From assembly GCA_020740775.1 (NCBI GenBank), contig JAHEWK010000004.1, positions 2,666,001 to 2,730,000 of the forward strand: DNA of 64,000 nt, in the 5' to 3' direction. This document shows positions 11,701-22,463 of the stretch, piece after piece. Numbering within the stretch: the first letter of the stretch is position 1; each line of letters begins with the position of its first letter. Origin of the DNA: Ilyonectria destructans. Lineage: Eukaryota; Ascomycota; Sordariomycetes; Hypocreales; Nectriaceae. The position numbers and the translations under genes were made by a program. Under the pieces are notes generated by a model. It saw only the letters and a list, made by a program, of their open reading frames with translations, did no database searches and had not been told where the DNA came from.

Positions 11701-12825
11701 TGAGAGGTGCAATCGACACAAACTCGGCAGAAGGTAGGAGCACTGTCAAGGCCAAAATGGACTTGCAATATCAATTCACAGCTTGTGGTGTTCATAGGAA
11801 TCATGAATGTGTCACGTTTAACCGTCGGTGGCCGGGTGGAGTGTCAGGGAGACACCGAGGTGCGGAGGTCGCAGGCTAGCCCGGGCAGGGTTCGTTCAGT
11901 GAGTGGAGGCATCGCCTTATCATGCTAACCTGACTCGCCATATTCAAGTCACTGCGCCATGGGGGAAGGTGATCCCCTACTAGTTGCTACCACCTAGACG
12001 TCCTGAAGTTTGCGTCATGATGTGGTAGGCAAATGGCACTCGATAGAAGGACGTTTTTCTAATGCAGTATACTTTACCGTCAGTCTTGACTCGGTCTGAA
12101 TGCCAGGTGTTGATGTGATTTGCAATGAACCTCCCAATTCATCGCGTCTCTAGATCCCTCGCAGAGGACTTTCTTTGCGGTAATTAGCTTTGTATTGATT
12201 GGGCCAACAAGATTCTTGCCGGTCTACAAATTTCGCTGGTTGCTAGGTTGGCTCTAATGGTAGTCGAGATTCGTTCCCGTGTCCCAGTGTACAGAACAAG
12301 GCACCTCGGTGGCTTATCGATTGCGAGCACGGTTAAGCCTTTGTCATCTTGGCATCAAGGAGGAATTTTCATGAAGCGAACTAAGGACTCGGATTCCCAG
12401 ATGAGAATTATGTCGCACACGTCTAACATTTCTATCGGATTCCTGAAGTCGTTCCTATCTACATGGTGGGTCGATGTACGCCCGCTCGCTTGCTCTAATC
12501 ATTTGCCCCTCTCTGGCCGTTACGTAACTGATGCGGATCTCATCCGACAGCGAATGGTACATCTGCATCCGACCCGAGCTCCGGCCGGCGTCGCTTTGAG
12601 AGGGCGGAAGCACAATGCAACTGTCCTAGCCAGTGGGAATGGCCATGATAACCGCTACTTAGCATGTGGTATAAAATAGTCGTACAATCACATTCACCAC
12701 TAACAGTTGTACTCCGAGCCGCTGCCAAGAATGATTGGAACCCCATGAAATCTGCCTAATAAGAACCGAAGGTACATCAGCTTGCAGTCCTTGAATCATC
12801 AGTATACCAAGCCCAACCCGCAAAC
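11701..12825. other. intergenic region with TATA box of the aldolase
   Basis: This stretch separates the regulator gene from the aldolase, transcribed in opposite directions. I see no supportable gene; a 143-codon frame at 12248-12679 has no family features. A TATAAAAT sequence near 12670-12677 lies about 150 bases before the aldolase ATG. A CCGG-rich palindromic patch (about 12575-12590) lies just upstream of it. Confidence 0.5.
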
Positions 12826-13945
12826 ATGTCGAATCAGATTGCCTCACCAGTCGTCAACCCTTCAGGGAAAACACGACTACGAGAGTCGCTAGAGCGTGCA
12901 AAGGAGCGTCGTGGGCCGAGTGTAGGGCAATGGCTCGAATTCCCAGGATACACACTTGCAAGGACAATTGCGGCGCTGGGAGAAGACGTGGGTGCTCTCG
13001 ATTAATGCCAGAAACCCTCGGCCTGCTGACAGATTTACTACGTAGTGGGTTCTCATAGACTGCGAGCATGGAAATATTGACGACCATAATATGTACCTCC
13101 AGGTTGGGGCAATCTCCTCAAGTGGAGCGTCCCCGATAGTCAGGGTGCCTGGAAGCGAGCCATGGATGATAAAGCGAGTGCTAGATGCAGGCGCTCATGC
13201 TATCATGGTGCCGATGTGTGAGACTAAAGAGCAGGCGGAGGATATAGTAAGAGCTACAAAATACCCATCGGATAACTGGCCACAAGGATTGCGAGGCGCA
13301 GGCGCAATGTTTGCACCTGCAGCCTTTAACCAGACTGGACGGGACTACTTGCTGATAGCAAACGACAACGTCATGATATGCGTTCAGATTGAATCTCGGA
13401 AAGCCGTTGAAAACGTGGAAGAAATTGCTAAAGTCGAAGGAATCGGTAATTTCACGAAGAACATCCTACTTATAAGTGCTCGTTACTGACATTCGTGGCT
13501 TCTGTGTAGACATGCTCTTTATTGGCCCCAACGACCTCGCTTCCTCCATGGGATATTTTGCATTTGACCATGCTTCGATACCAGAAGTCCAGCAGGCCAC
13601 CGAAAGGATACTTCAAGCTACACTCGATGCAGGAAAATACGCAGGCCATTTTGCGCTGAGTGCAGAGATTGGTACGTAACGCCATCCCCCATGAGCAATG
13701 CTTTTGTTTAAACCAGCTCGTGGAGCTAATTTTACTTGACAGCTGCTCAGAGATATAAGCAAGGGTTTCATTTCGTGAACTGTGGTGCTGATATTGTCGC
13801 TGTGACAGCCTGGATGTCAACGGAGATGGGGAAGCTGAAGGGTCTTATTCAGAAGACGCCTGTCACTGAATCGAACGGTATCAAGACGAATAGCATCCAT
13901 GCAACTGGTGTGACGGATGGCCTTGCAAAGCCAACGACAAAATAG
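12826..13945 (+). CDS. HpcH/HpaI family aldolase
   Basis: Four exons (12826-12987, 13046-13445, 13510-13671, 13743-13945) sum to 927 nt, giving 308 residues. The catalytic landmarks of class II HpcH/HpaI aldolases are present: His62 in CEHG, Arg87 in IVRVPG, and metal ligands Glu170 (QIES) and Asp196 (FIGPNDLA), with the 26-residue spacing seen in HpaI. The family makes or breaks C-C bonds between pyruvate-like enolates and aldehydes or keto acids. Members act on hydroxy-oxo-heptanedioate or ketodeoxyrhamnonate. One fungal member, CghB, condenses two pyruvates to build the precursor of hydroxymethylglutamate. Given the aminotransferase and Diels-Alderase-like neighbours, the last role is attractive but unproven; sugar-acid catabolism is the alternative. 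Confidence 0.88.
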
Positions 13946-14055
13946 ATTGTTATGGACCGAAAGCTGGGGGAACTTCACGATACGTGCACTCGCAACCACA
14001 GCTCGAGCTCTGAGTAATCTATATATAGATGAAGTTAAGTTGTAGAAAACTTCCA

Positions 14056-14255
14056 TTAGGCTTCCATCAATTTGATAAGTCGCTCGTCTTGTTTCTTCTT
14101 AGCCGCGGATAACGGCGACCAACCATGACTGCCTCGAAAATATGAGGCCGCTCCTTTGTCAAGTAGCATGCTGACAAGGGAATATCTTCGTAACTCTACA
14201 GCTAGTAACAGCGGTGTCCGATTCCCATACGTGAACCTGATGAGTAATCCTGATC
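14056..14255 (-). pseudogene. ankyrin-repeat gene remnant
   Basis: Read on the minus strand, this stretch gives the C-terminal end of an ankyrin-repeat protein: NRTPLLLAV, then SMLLDKGAA, then HGWSPLSAAKKK, ending at TAA (14056-14058). The frame is blocked by a stop just upstream. A possible further exon joined by an intron (upstream to about 14350) is blocked again by a stop. No start or complete repeat array is left. It is best read as the tail of a decayed gene. Confidence 0.45.
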
Positions 14256-14370
14256 CTCAATCACAGGAAGCTTCCACCTCCCAGCAAACAGCGCTCGCAT
14301 CCGAGACCACCAAGAAGGAAGATCATTTACCTGCCAAACTGAGCATGGATTTGCCTTGGGTAGGTCAGAG

Positions 14371-15039
14371 TGAAGACTGAGAGACTTAATAAAAGGGGCA
14401 AAATAAGACTATTGGATAATTTAAAATAAAGGGGAATAGGTGTAGCGCAGGTTATCAATATTCCTCTAGGCTGCATAAGGTATCCTGAGCTGTGTGAGCG
14501 GAGCCTCTATTTGGCATTTCGTTCAAAGTCTGACTGAAATTCGATCCGAACTATCCCTAATTAGAATAGCCAGAACACATCGCCTTGAACTGTAACAGTT
14601 AATGTGCTCCGGGCGGAGGCTTGTCATACTTCCGGTTGGAGATTTCTCCGCATTCACAGAGCTTCCGTGGAGCCTCATGCTTCCGGTCTCCCTTTAACCG
14701 CCCACAATTTAGATGTATATCATTTTGCGAGGTCTCCAAGGAGCACAATAATGCCCAATGGGAACGATGGCATTCCTGGACCGGGGAATTCGAACAATCG
14801 AGTCCCGATGGACGAGTTTCCGGTAGCGCTTTTGAGAAGCAATGTAACCTCTACTCGGAGAGAGGAAATCCTTCATCCGGGGAACTCGGAAGATTCATCC
14901 ATAAGGGTGGGTGAGCGAAGGGGGTAAATACGTCACTATTAACGAGCAAGTCACAATGATATAAGAGTGCGACCGACCACAAGTAACATGGCCAGGCCTA
15001 CGAAGAACAAATTGAAATGAACAAATTTGAACAAACAAA
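14371..15039. other. intergenic region upstream of the Diels-Alderase-like gene
   Basis: About 670 bases show no supportable gene or repeat. Two overlapping open frames of about 100 codons (14604-14927) have no family features and no splice context. Confidence 0.5.
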
Positions 15040-16262
15040 ATGCTAGGCCAAACTGTTCTCAGCGCCGCAACATGCGTCATTGGCTTTGCCCGCAATTGCT
15101 GGTTTCCCCGTACTTTCTCCATAGCCCCTCAGCCCCAGGATGGAGTGGCTTCCTACATAACCAAGGGCTCTGAGGGGCCCTGGGATGGGCCCAAGTCAAG
15201 CCTGATTAACTCGACCAATTTTGAATGGTGGTACTTTGATGCAGCCTCCCGCAGTGGAGATCAAGGAGTCGCCGTGTGGTTCATGAATTCGAATCCGGCT
15301 CGTTTCGGTCTTGACCTGCCGACATCTAACTGGTTCATATTTCACGCCCGGTTTGCTGACGGTGAAGGAATGGACTTGGTAGTCCCGGCCGAATCTGCCG
15401 TCATAAACACATTTGGTGAAGGCTCCACAGGTTTGTGGGAGGGAACAGGGTCAGGCTGGGCCGGAGCAACGGATCTATCCAAGTTCACCATATCTTTTGA
15501 TATGCCTGAGAAGGGTATCACCGGGGTAGTGGACGTGACTTCGGTAAGTCTATCTGCCTTCTAGCCTCTGGCAAGTTTTGTTTTAACGAGATAAACAGAT
15601 TGCACAGCCCCGAAGTGCTATTCGTCTAGCTAAGGACTCGGAAGCCGATCTGATGAACATCGGAGGCATGGGTTGGGCCATTGGAGCTCCATCTGGTAAG
15701 GCCATAGCCCATGTGACCGTCGGAGACAAGAAAGTTTCATTTACTGATGGCCGTGGCTATCATGACCATGTAAGTTGTTTTTCCTCTGAAAGAGAACTGG
15801 ACGCGACTGTTGCTAATACGCGGTAACTAGAACTGGGGCAGCAGCCTGCCAGCTTGGCTTAACTGGTACGCAATTAGTGCCGAAGTTGGCCCATTTGTAT
15901 GGACTGCCATTGAAGCCTACAAGGGGGAAGAGGAAGGATACTTCAAGAATTCATGGTTGTCTCTGAATGGGAATATCATACTTGCAAGCTTCGACGAGGA
16001 CAGCCTCTTCGTCCGCCCTTGGGGCAACGGGGCTGAGTATCCTCCGAAGGGCTTTGATCCACAACCTCTGGGTGTCACCATTTCCTTTGACGCAGGGATC
16101 CACGGAAAATATGAGTTCAATTTGACCAGCCATGGCAACTCGCCTGGCTTGCCTATTGGCAAGGGCCTAGCTAAATGGTTCGGTTCAATCGAAGGCGGAA
16201 AGGTGGGCGGAGACCACTATCACGGAGTGGGTATGTTCGAATGGCTTGATCTTGCAATATAG
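15040..16262 (+). CDS. CrtC/AttH-fold protein, decalin Diels-Alderase-like
   Basis: Three exons (15040-15543, 15599-15769, 15831-16262) give 368 residues. The N-terminal half has FEWWYFDA and the central part has GRGYHDHNWG. Both are signature stretches of the hydroxyneurosporene synthase/AttH lipocalin-like fold. Fungal members with this size and these motifs include the decalin-forming [4+2] cyclases of PKS-NRPS pathways (Fsa2, CghA, Phm7 type). That assignment rests on motif recall, not on a search. The N-terminus is mildly hydrophobic and could be a signal or anchor. The gene sits directly before the kinase-AttH fusion on the same strand, so two proteins with this fold are adjacent. Related isomerases or cyclases outside polyketide pathways remain possible. 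Confidence 0.65.
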
Positions 16263-16632
16263 GTACTGCATGTTAGTCTCTGCATTTAAAATCTCCGAGA
16301 ATTCGACTGTGTTAAAGAATTCTAGTGCATTTAATCTCTTGCTTGAAGACAATGCTACGTTGGCTGGAGTCCTGATTGTATCTTCCCCGACCCCTTAGCG
16401 TGGATAGATCGAATCATGGGACTCCCGTCTTGTGGCAATAGAAGAAATCAAGCCTGCATTGCTCGCTTCAACACGTGGCCTTCAGAACTTTTACATGGTT
16501 GATGCGACTCCGGCACCTAAAGCTCCGGAACGTTCGCGTTGATAGCTTCGGATGCGGGAGGCGGAAGGAAGCGCCAATACCGCCCGTAACTGGGTAGTAC
16601 TTAATACTTTGGCTTCATAGATTTTGTTCGGC

Positions 16633-16763
16633 CCGCCGGAACTTACCATGTGCACACCTCTCCGGGAACTACTGCCCACATGGTCCGCCGGAAACGATTT
16701 CCATGCCACCCGCCGGATACCACCTCGCCCGCGGGCCGGGAGTCGAGTTCAACCCCGATTATA
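16633..16763. promoter_or_regulatory. promoter with three CCGCCGGA elements
   Basis: The octamer CCGCCGGA occurs exactly three times, at 16633-16640, 16685-16692 and 16710-16717, with a related TCCGGGA near 16661. A TATA-like TTATAA follows near 16760. The start codon of the fusion gene is at 16917. CGG half-sites facing each other suit a zinc-cluster regulator. Confidence 0.45.
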
Positions 16764-16916
16764 AGTAGTGATAAGAGTGATCAGGTATCATATTTCTTTA
16801 ACCTGATCTTGGGAGAAGGATCATGACCAGAGCCTTCATAAGCATTGTCACGACATCTGAAAATTGAAGTATTACACCCAGTTAAAGAACGAAACCATTG
16901 GAGCAACGGCGTTATA

Positions 16917-19580
16917 ATGAGACTCAACCCGACCCAGCTTACTCTTGCACTCTCCATTCAAACCCTGCAGCGGGACATATATCCGCATATTCCAAACGCC
17001 AGCGCTGCCCAAGCCAGTTGCACCATTCTCATCAAGCTTCTTACTGAGCTCTGGGCTCGATATGCGCCTGGCGACTGTGGCACGCGACCATTGCTGCGCT
17101 CTCTTCTCGCGCAAGGCATCACCCTCGAATCAGACATACGAGCAGCCTTGAGCCTGGAAGTCAATAGTATCGCAAATGTTTCCGATAGCGCTCCCTTTGA
17201 CGAGCTAGCTCGTCGATATGAAGAAATTACAGATCGAATTGCGGCCTTGTCCCAAGAGCTTGCCAAGTCTTCACTTCAACAGACACCTTCATTATTACGC
17301 CGCACAGCCGAGTGGGAGGCATCTTATTACAAGCAGAACATCAAGGCAACAGAGGAAGCGACAAAATCAAAATTCAACAAAGACAGCGAGAAGAGCGACA
17401 CCAAGTCTGTTGCAAAGTCCACCCCTGGGACTGACAGAGCGGAGGATGACGTTGGAATTTCTTCCAATGCCCTCGAATCCTTTCTTCAAGCTTCTAGATC
17501 CGACCCCACGCTCAAAGTGTCCAGCCTCTCAAAACTGACTGGGGGCCACGGGAAACAGACATACTCTTGCGAGATCATCTCGTCTGACTCGAATGTGGAG
17601 GAGCGATCCGAGATCGTGATTCGCAAAGCAGATATGGCTCCCATAATCTTGCGCTCCACATTCCGCATCGAGGAGGAGTTCGCGCTTCTGCATGACCTAT
17701 CCACAAATACAGACTTCCCATGCCCTCGGCCTTTTGACCTTGCAAGTCCGGTGCCAAATGGTGTGGATGCACCTTTCTTTACGATGAGTAAACTCCGAGG
17801 CGTTATCCCAAGCATGTACCTTGGGACAGGAAGCGTGGTGATCCAAGAAAAGACCGCTAAGGAGCTGGCACAACTACTAGCGCGACTTCACACATATCCC
17901 CTAGAAAGGTTTTCGGGATATTTCAAGTCAATTGGCGAGGAGGTCGAGGATGTGAAACTCATGCCTATCTCGGATCGATATAGGAAAAGTCTGGACTCAT
18001 GGGCAACATATGCCAAAGACGTCGAGCATTTATCGTCGCCATTTCTCACCTGGCTCTTGCACTGGTTACAGAGCCATGTACCCGATGATGACCGCACACC
18101 TGTTCTCAGCCATGGAGACTTTTCTATCCACAATATCCTACAAGTTGACGGGGATGTTACTGGGGTTCTGGACTGGGAATGTGCCGAATTCCTCTGTCCA
18201 GAACAAGACCTGGCATATATCCAGCCACTCTTGAGCAAGTCTTATTCATGGGAAAAGTTTCTGGACCACTACAAAGAAGCCGGAGGTCCTACTATCCGCG
18301 AGGAAAACTTCCCTTTCGTACAGGCCTACGCGGTATTGCGCACCATGTTGGCCTTCAATCGAGCCAACCGGAATCTTGACGTTGGAGACAGTAAAGATAT
18401 TCGATTTCTATTAACCGAGTACGGATATCTAGCTGCGTTTATGGGGATAGGCCTAGAGTCTACTTCCCAACACCCGAGTCACGAGGTCATTACCCAGGCG
18501 GCCTCAATTGATGTGCTTGACGAACCAGTCGCAACAAAAGCTTTTGTCGATAGTCACCCAGTGGTAAAGTCCGATGCCCACGGCCCTCAAGCCAACACCT
18601 TTACGGCTCGTGGTGACGACACAAAAGTTCGACAGCCTCCAGGATCGACACCAAATTGGCAGGAAAGCGTCGTTTTGGTTTGGTGGGATGACGAGCATAA
18701 GATTGGGGGCTTTCACCGACTGGGCCATGAACCCAACAGGCCAGCCGGTGGGGAAGCTATCATCTGGACAAACATTGTCACACCAGCCGGGATATTTAAG
18801 CGTGTCCAGACCAATTCATTGCGAGAGGCTGATAAACTGGCGGATGGCGGTTTCGGGTCTGGCGATGACACGTGTTCGGTCGAGTACATTAACGGAGACC
18901 ACATCTGGACGATTGATGAACCAGAACAGGGTATTGCCGCTAGGATTGTCCATCGTGATACGGGGCCCAATGTCGATTGTTTTCCCAAACAAGGGAGCAT
19001 GGAGAAGGACTTTTCGACAGCTCATTTTGACATCCCAGGCAGAGTTACTGGCCAGTTGACTTTCTCTGGACACAAATACGACATTCATGGATTATCACTC
19101 AGAGATCATGGCTGGGGAAATCGCGACTGGGGTGAGTCGGCGTACTCTCACCGATGGCTTGTTGGAACAGCTGGTGAAAACTTTTCTTTCATTGCCGTCA
19201 GCTGGCATGCAACAGTAAATGATCGGGTGGGCAATTTCGGTTGGGTTGTGCGGGATGGAGAAATAACTCTGGCAAAAGAAGTGGACATCCTCGTCTATAT
19301 GGAAGTTGACAGTTGTTCCACAAGAGGAGGGAGGCTAAAAATGGTACTGACAACAGGGGAGAATTTGGACATTGAATGCGAGGCAGTGGCTGGTAAGGCG
19401 ACCGTGTGTTGGCATCTTGGGATGGCATGTGTGGATAGGCTTTGTCGTTTCAAGTGCAAGGAGAATGGAGTGGAGGGCTTTGCGAATGTTGAGAGCACGA
19501 GCAATGTGCAGTTTGGAATGAGGAAGCCCGGTAACTTGGTTGGGGGTGTTATTGAGAATGGCTTGACCGTAATGGAGTAG
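16917..19580 (+). CDS. APH-type kinase domain fused to AttH-like (DUF7064/7065-like) domain
   Basis: A single intronless frame encodes 887 residues, unlike the intron-rich neighbours. Residues 1-190 are mostly helical and charged with no match I recognise. About 200-530 form an aminoglycoside/choline-kinase-like domain, with the catalytic loop HGDFSIHN near 398 and the metal-binding VLDWE near 416. About 580-887 form a lipocalin-like module, with WWDDE at the start and RDHGWGNRDWG near 730, as in the DUF7064/7065 and AttH group. In bacteria these two domain types are usually separate neighbouring genes, from memory. A bifunctional enzyme that phosphorylates a substrate and binds or isomerises it is possible, but no substrate is known. 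The ATG at 16917 is the first in frame; earlier in-frame codons are non-ATG. Confidence 0.8.
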   Translation: MRLNPTQLTLALSIQTLQRDIYPHIPNASAAQASCTILIKLLTELWARYAPGDCGTRPLLRSLLAQGITLESDIRAALSLEVNSIANVSDSAPFDELARRYEEITDRIAALSQELAKSSLQQTPSLLRRTAEWEASYYKQNIKATEEATKSKFNKDSEKSDTKSVAKSTPGTDRAEDDVGISSNALESFLQASRSDPTLKVSSLSKLTGGHGKQTYSCEIISSDSNVEERSEIVIRKADMAPIILRSTFRIEEEFALLHDLSTNTDFPCPRPFDLASPVPNGVDAPFFTMSKLRGVIPSMYLGTGSVVIQEKTAKELAQLLARLHTYPLERFSGYFKSIGEEVEDVKLMPISDRYRKSLDSWATYAKDVEHLSSPFLTWLLHWLQSHVPDDDRTPVLSHGDFSIHNILQVDGDVTGVLDWECAEFLCPEQDLAYIQPLLSKSYSWEKFLDHYKEAGGPTIREENFPFVQAYAVLRTMLAFNRANRNLDVGDSKDIRFLLTEYGYLAAFMGIGLESTSQHPSHEVITQAASIDVLDEPVATKAFVDSHPVVKSDAHGPQANTFTARGDDTKVRQPPGSTPNWQESVVLVWWDDEHKIGGFHRLGHEPNRPAGGEAIIWTNIVTPAGIFKRVQTNSLREADKLADGGFGSGDDTCSVEYINGDHIWTIDEPEQGIAARIVHRDTGPNVDCFPKQGSMEKDFSTAHFDIPGRVTGQLTFSGHKYDIHGLSLRDHGWGNRDWGESAYSHRWLVGTAGENFSFIAVSWHATVNDRVGNFGWVVRDGEITLAKEVDILVYMEVDSCSTRGGRLKMVLTTGENLDIECEAVAGKATVCWHLGMACVDRLCRFKCKENGVEGFANVESTSNVQFGMRKPGNLVGGVIENGLTVME

Positions 19581-20250
19581 TACACAACACCTTTGTCTTC
19601 TTTCTAATCGACGGCTGTTGTATCTGATTGACAATCTGGTTTATTTCTAGACTTCGGTCTAGGCAAAAGGCTATATTTCCCAAATCGGAGCAGGAGCTAA
19701 GGAGGTAAGGGCCTGCTAGGACAGCAGGTGAGCCGCTTAGGAGGCATCATGCTCTGTTCCCCAAAATGTATCGGGAATGTAGGCACCAGCATTTTCTAGC
19801 GAGATCTCGGTGGAACAATATTAATAACCTGGTCGCAAGTTCTAGAGGTCCCAAACCGAGTTCTACGAACTTAGGATGACAGGGACTGCTGTGACCGGCA
19901 TCCCGCCTTGGTTAGTCGACACGTTGCCGTGGGACCATGGTGGCATCGGATCATCTCTCAACCAAGTTGGTAAACGAACTTGTTCCTAGGAAGGAAAGAG
20001 AAACCCAGGGTCTCGGTTGCGAGCTTACAACGAATACATACTTATTCTCCATAGGTGGCTCCATTCAAGTGTGTGGAATATTTGCACCATGGTAATGGAA
20101 GGATGCTTAATGTGTGGGCAAAGCATAGGCACTATTATACTGTACATCAGCACAGTGAATCAGCTCATATTCTAGTCATATTTACTGGAATTAATATGCG
20201 TAACTTACAAGTGTGCAACAACCTTACTGTATGAACTATTGTATTTTCTC
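19581..20250. other. intergenic region
   Basis: No gene is visible. The base composition becomes AT-rich towards the right. It leads into a dispersed repeat copy at 20251-20358. Confidence 0.5.
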
Positions 20251-20358
20251 GTACTGGGTGTGGTGCTACTGTGCCCCTATTGTTTGCAACTACGGCATGG
20301 CTTTGATCTATCTGATGATATTGAGTAAGCTATAAAAACAAACCCTCCAAATATACGT
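20251..20358 (+). repeat. dispersed repeat, copy 1
   Basis: The stretch begins with GTACTGGGTGTGGTGC, contains GATCTATCTGATGATATTGAGT, and ends with CCAAATATACG. Two more copies of the same order occur in this window at 57639-57745 (same orientation) and 25826-25930 (reverse). The copies differ by scattered substitutions. No coding capacity is seen. It is probably part of a solo LTR or a MITE-like element. Confidence 0.65.
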
Positions 20359-20593
20359 AACTTAAGATAAATTTGAGCGAAACAAATATTTCTTCTGCCT
20401 AGCTTCTGGACATTCCAGTAACATTTTCTATAGCTTTAAACCGTCCCATATTTCGCACTTCCTGATAATTCTACATCTTCCAAATTCCCTTGATTCCCGA
20501 AGTCACCTGAACCTGTCCATAAAATCTTGATGTTACAATCCCTCAGTTGTTGAGATCTCGGAACAACACCATCTTAGATGGATCAGGAATAGA

Positions 20594-22463
20594 CTACACC
20601 AGTATGTTAGTCGTAGCACCTTGAGAGTTCGGAGATGGTTGAGTTACCATGTGAGCGAACTCCATGTTAGGATATCGCTTCGTGCTGCCGATGACATTCT
20701 TGACCTCGTAGCGCAAAAGGAAATTGGCCAAGATCATCTTGATCTCGTTCGCCGCAAAGAATCTACCAGGACAGGCGTGGCGCCCATAGCCAAAGGTGAG
20801 ACTGTTTTGGCTAACGCTCACAAACTGGTTGAGAGCAGACCCTTCCACAGAACCACTGGCTTTGGCGGCCTGTCTGAGTCTATAAAATCGTAGTGGGTCC
20901 ATCTCATCGGCCTTGGGGAACACTTCGGGGTCGGAGTTCACTGCAACCGCTGGGACCTCGATCGTCACACCGGCAGGAATTACCTGGCCATTGGAAAGTG
21001 TGAATGATTTCAGGACCTTTCGTTGGAAGGAAGCTGATGGCCAGTTAGTGAAAGTCGCTTCACTCGTCGAATTTTCTTACCCATTGTTGCTGGGTGAAGT
21101 CGAAGCGTCTCCTTCAGGAAGCTGTCCATTTTCTTCATCGACTGCAGCGCGTTGCTGGTGAAAATACCATCATTCTCTGTGAGAGCTTGCTGAGCCTCTG
21201 CGCGGAGCTCAGCCGCAAGTTCAGGCGAGGCTGCGACGTCGTAGAATCTACAAGAGAGTTAGTCCACGGTCGTGGCGGATGAGTAAGGAAGAACTGACGC
21301 GTTTGTAGCAGTTAGAGTGGTGGTGTGAATAGCAGCAAAACTAATGCCAAGCTGAACCTTGGCCATGTTGCGGCTGTTCTTGTCGGGGAATTTCTCCCGC
21401 GCATCCATGATCCACTGAAGCATGTCAGTCGGCTTCTCGAATGCCGGATCCTTAGCAGCCTCTTCTCTGCGTTTGACAACAGGCATCATGAATTCGTCAG
21501 CTTCTTTGATTCGCTGCTCGAGCTTCTTGATTTGAGGAAGACTGTTGGCAAAAAAAGGGCGCTGCCAGGGGCGGAGGCGTTGGACTGCACGCTGAGCTTC
21601 CATCACCTCCATCGTATAGTTGATGGCGGCATCCAAATACTTCTCAGTTCGGCAAAGCTCGGGACCAATGAACAATCGCCCAGATACCATAGCCACAACT
21701 CTGACAAGGATACTGTGGATGTTGATCTCTGTCCAATCTTGCCCGGCTGGCATCTCCAGGCTCAACGCTTCCCGAACCTCTTGGGCGATTGTCGGGTTGA
21801 GGCGAACTGATGGTTGTAAGCCAATGCTGCTGTTATTTTCCAATAGCTAAAAGGATTTTCCGGCTATCATACCTAGTGATGGCGTCAAACTCGCCTTAAT
21901 CGTGTGTGGAACGATTGGAACATATGTGTCGATCCGAGTGTACTTGGTTTCCATGGACTGCGTGACACACGGTGAGAAAAGCACCGTCTATCGTCGACAC
22001 GAACATACCTCATCAACCGCGGCTTCCATACTGACAACAGAATCCGGCAGCTTCTTGAGCTCCGGAAGAAATGTGGGAGACAAGACCACGATGGAGGAAT
22101 CTAGTGGTCGTTAGATAATTCCTTGTTATAGTGAGGGTTGGGCTGAATACTTCGAGATGTGGTGATTCTGAACGCGCCATCTTTGAACTAACAGATTCAT
22201 CAATTAGATAAATCGTGGAATTGTTGCATCGAAAATGTTACCTTTCGATACCCGTCGGTGTATAGCTTTCTGGCCCCAGCCAGGTACGCTTGTCTCCTCT
22301 TTTCCGTACCCCCTAGCTCCTCCCCGATCATCGGAATCTTCCATAGTTGGGCCCTTTGCAGTATATGTGGTACAACAACCGCAGCCAGGCAAATAATTAC
22401 GGCAGTAGATAACACGGGAGAGTGATCTACGATCAAGCCCGTGAGAGACTGGGTTGTCGCCAT
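20594..22463 (-). CDS. cytochrome P450 monooxygenase
   Basis: Seven exons (22242-22463, 22151-22187, 22009-22100, 21873-21957, 21299-21806, 21081-21247, 20594-21033) sum to 1551 nt, giving 516 residues. An N-terminal hydrophobic segment anchors it in the ER. The I-helix region reads FAAIHTTT, lacking the usual acidic-threonine pair but as in many fungal P450s. KETLRLHP gives the ExxR motif, and FGYGRHACPGRFF is the haem loop with Cys458 as ligand. The 5th exon start (acceptor at 21807) was chosen because it joins LTPSL to RLNPTIAQEV, as in relatives. It would oxidise a small hydrophobic substrate, plausibly the product of this cluster. The substrate cannot be read from sequence. Confidence 0.92.

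Noticed and set aside
12248..12679. 143-codon frame upstream of the aldolase
   Set aside because: No true family feature, and it overlaps the likely promoter with its TATA box.
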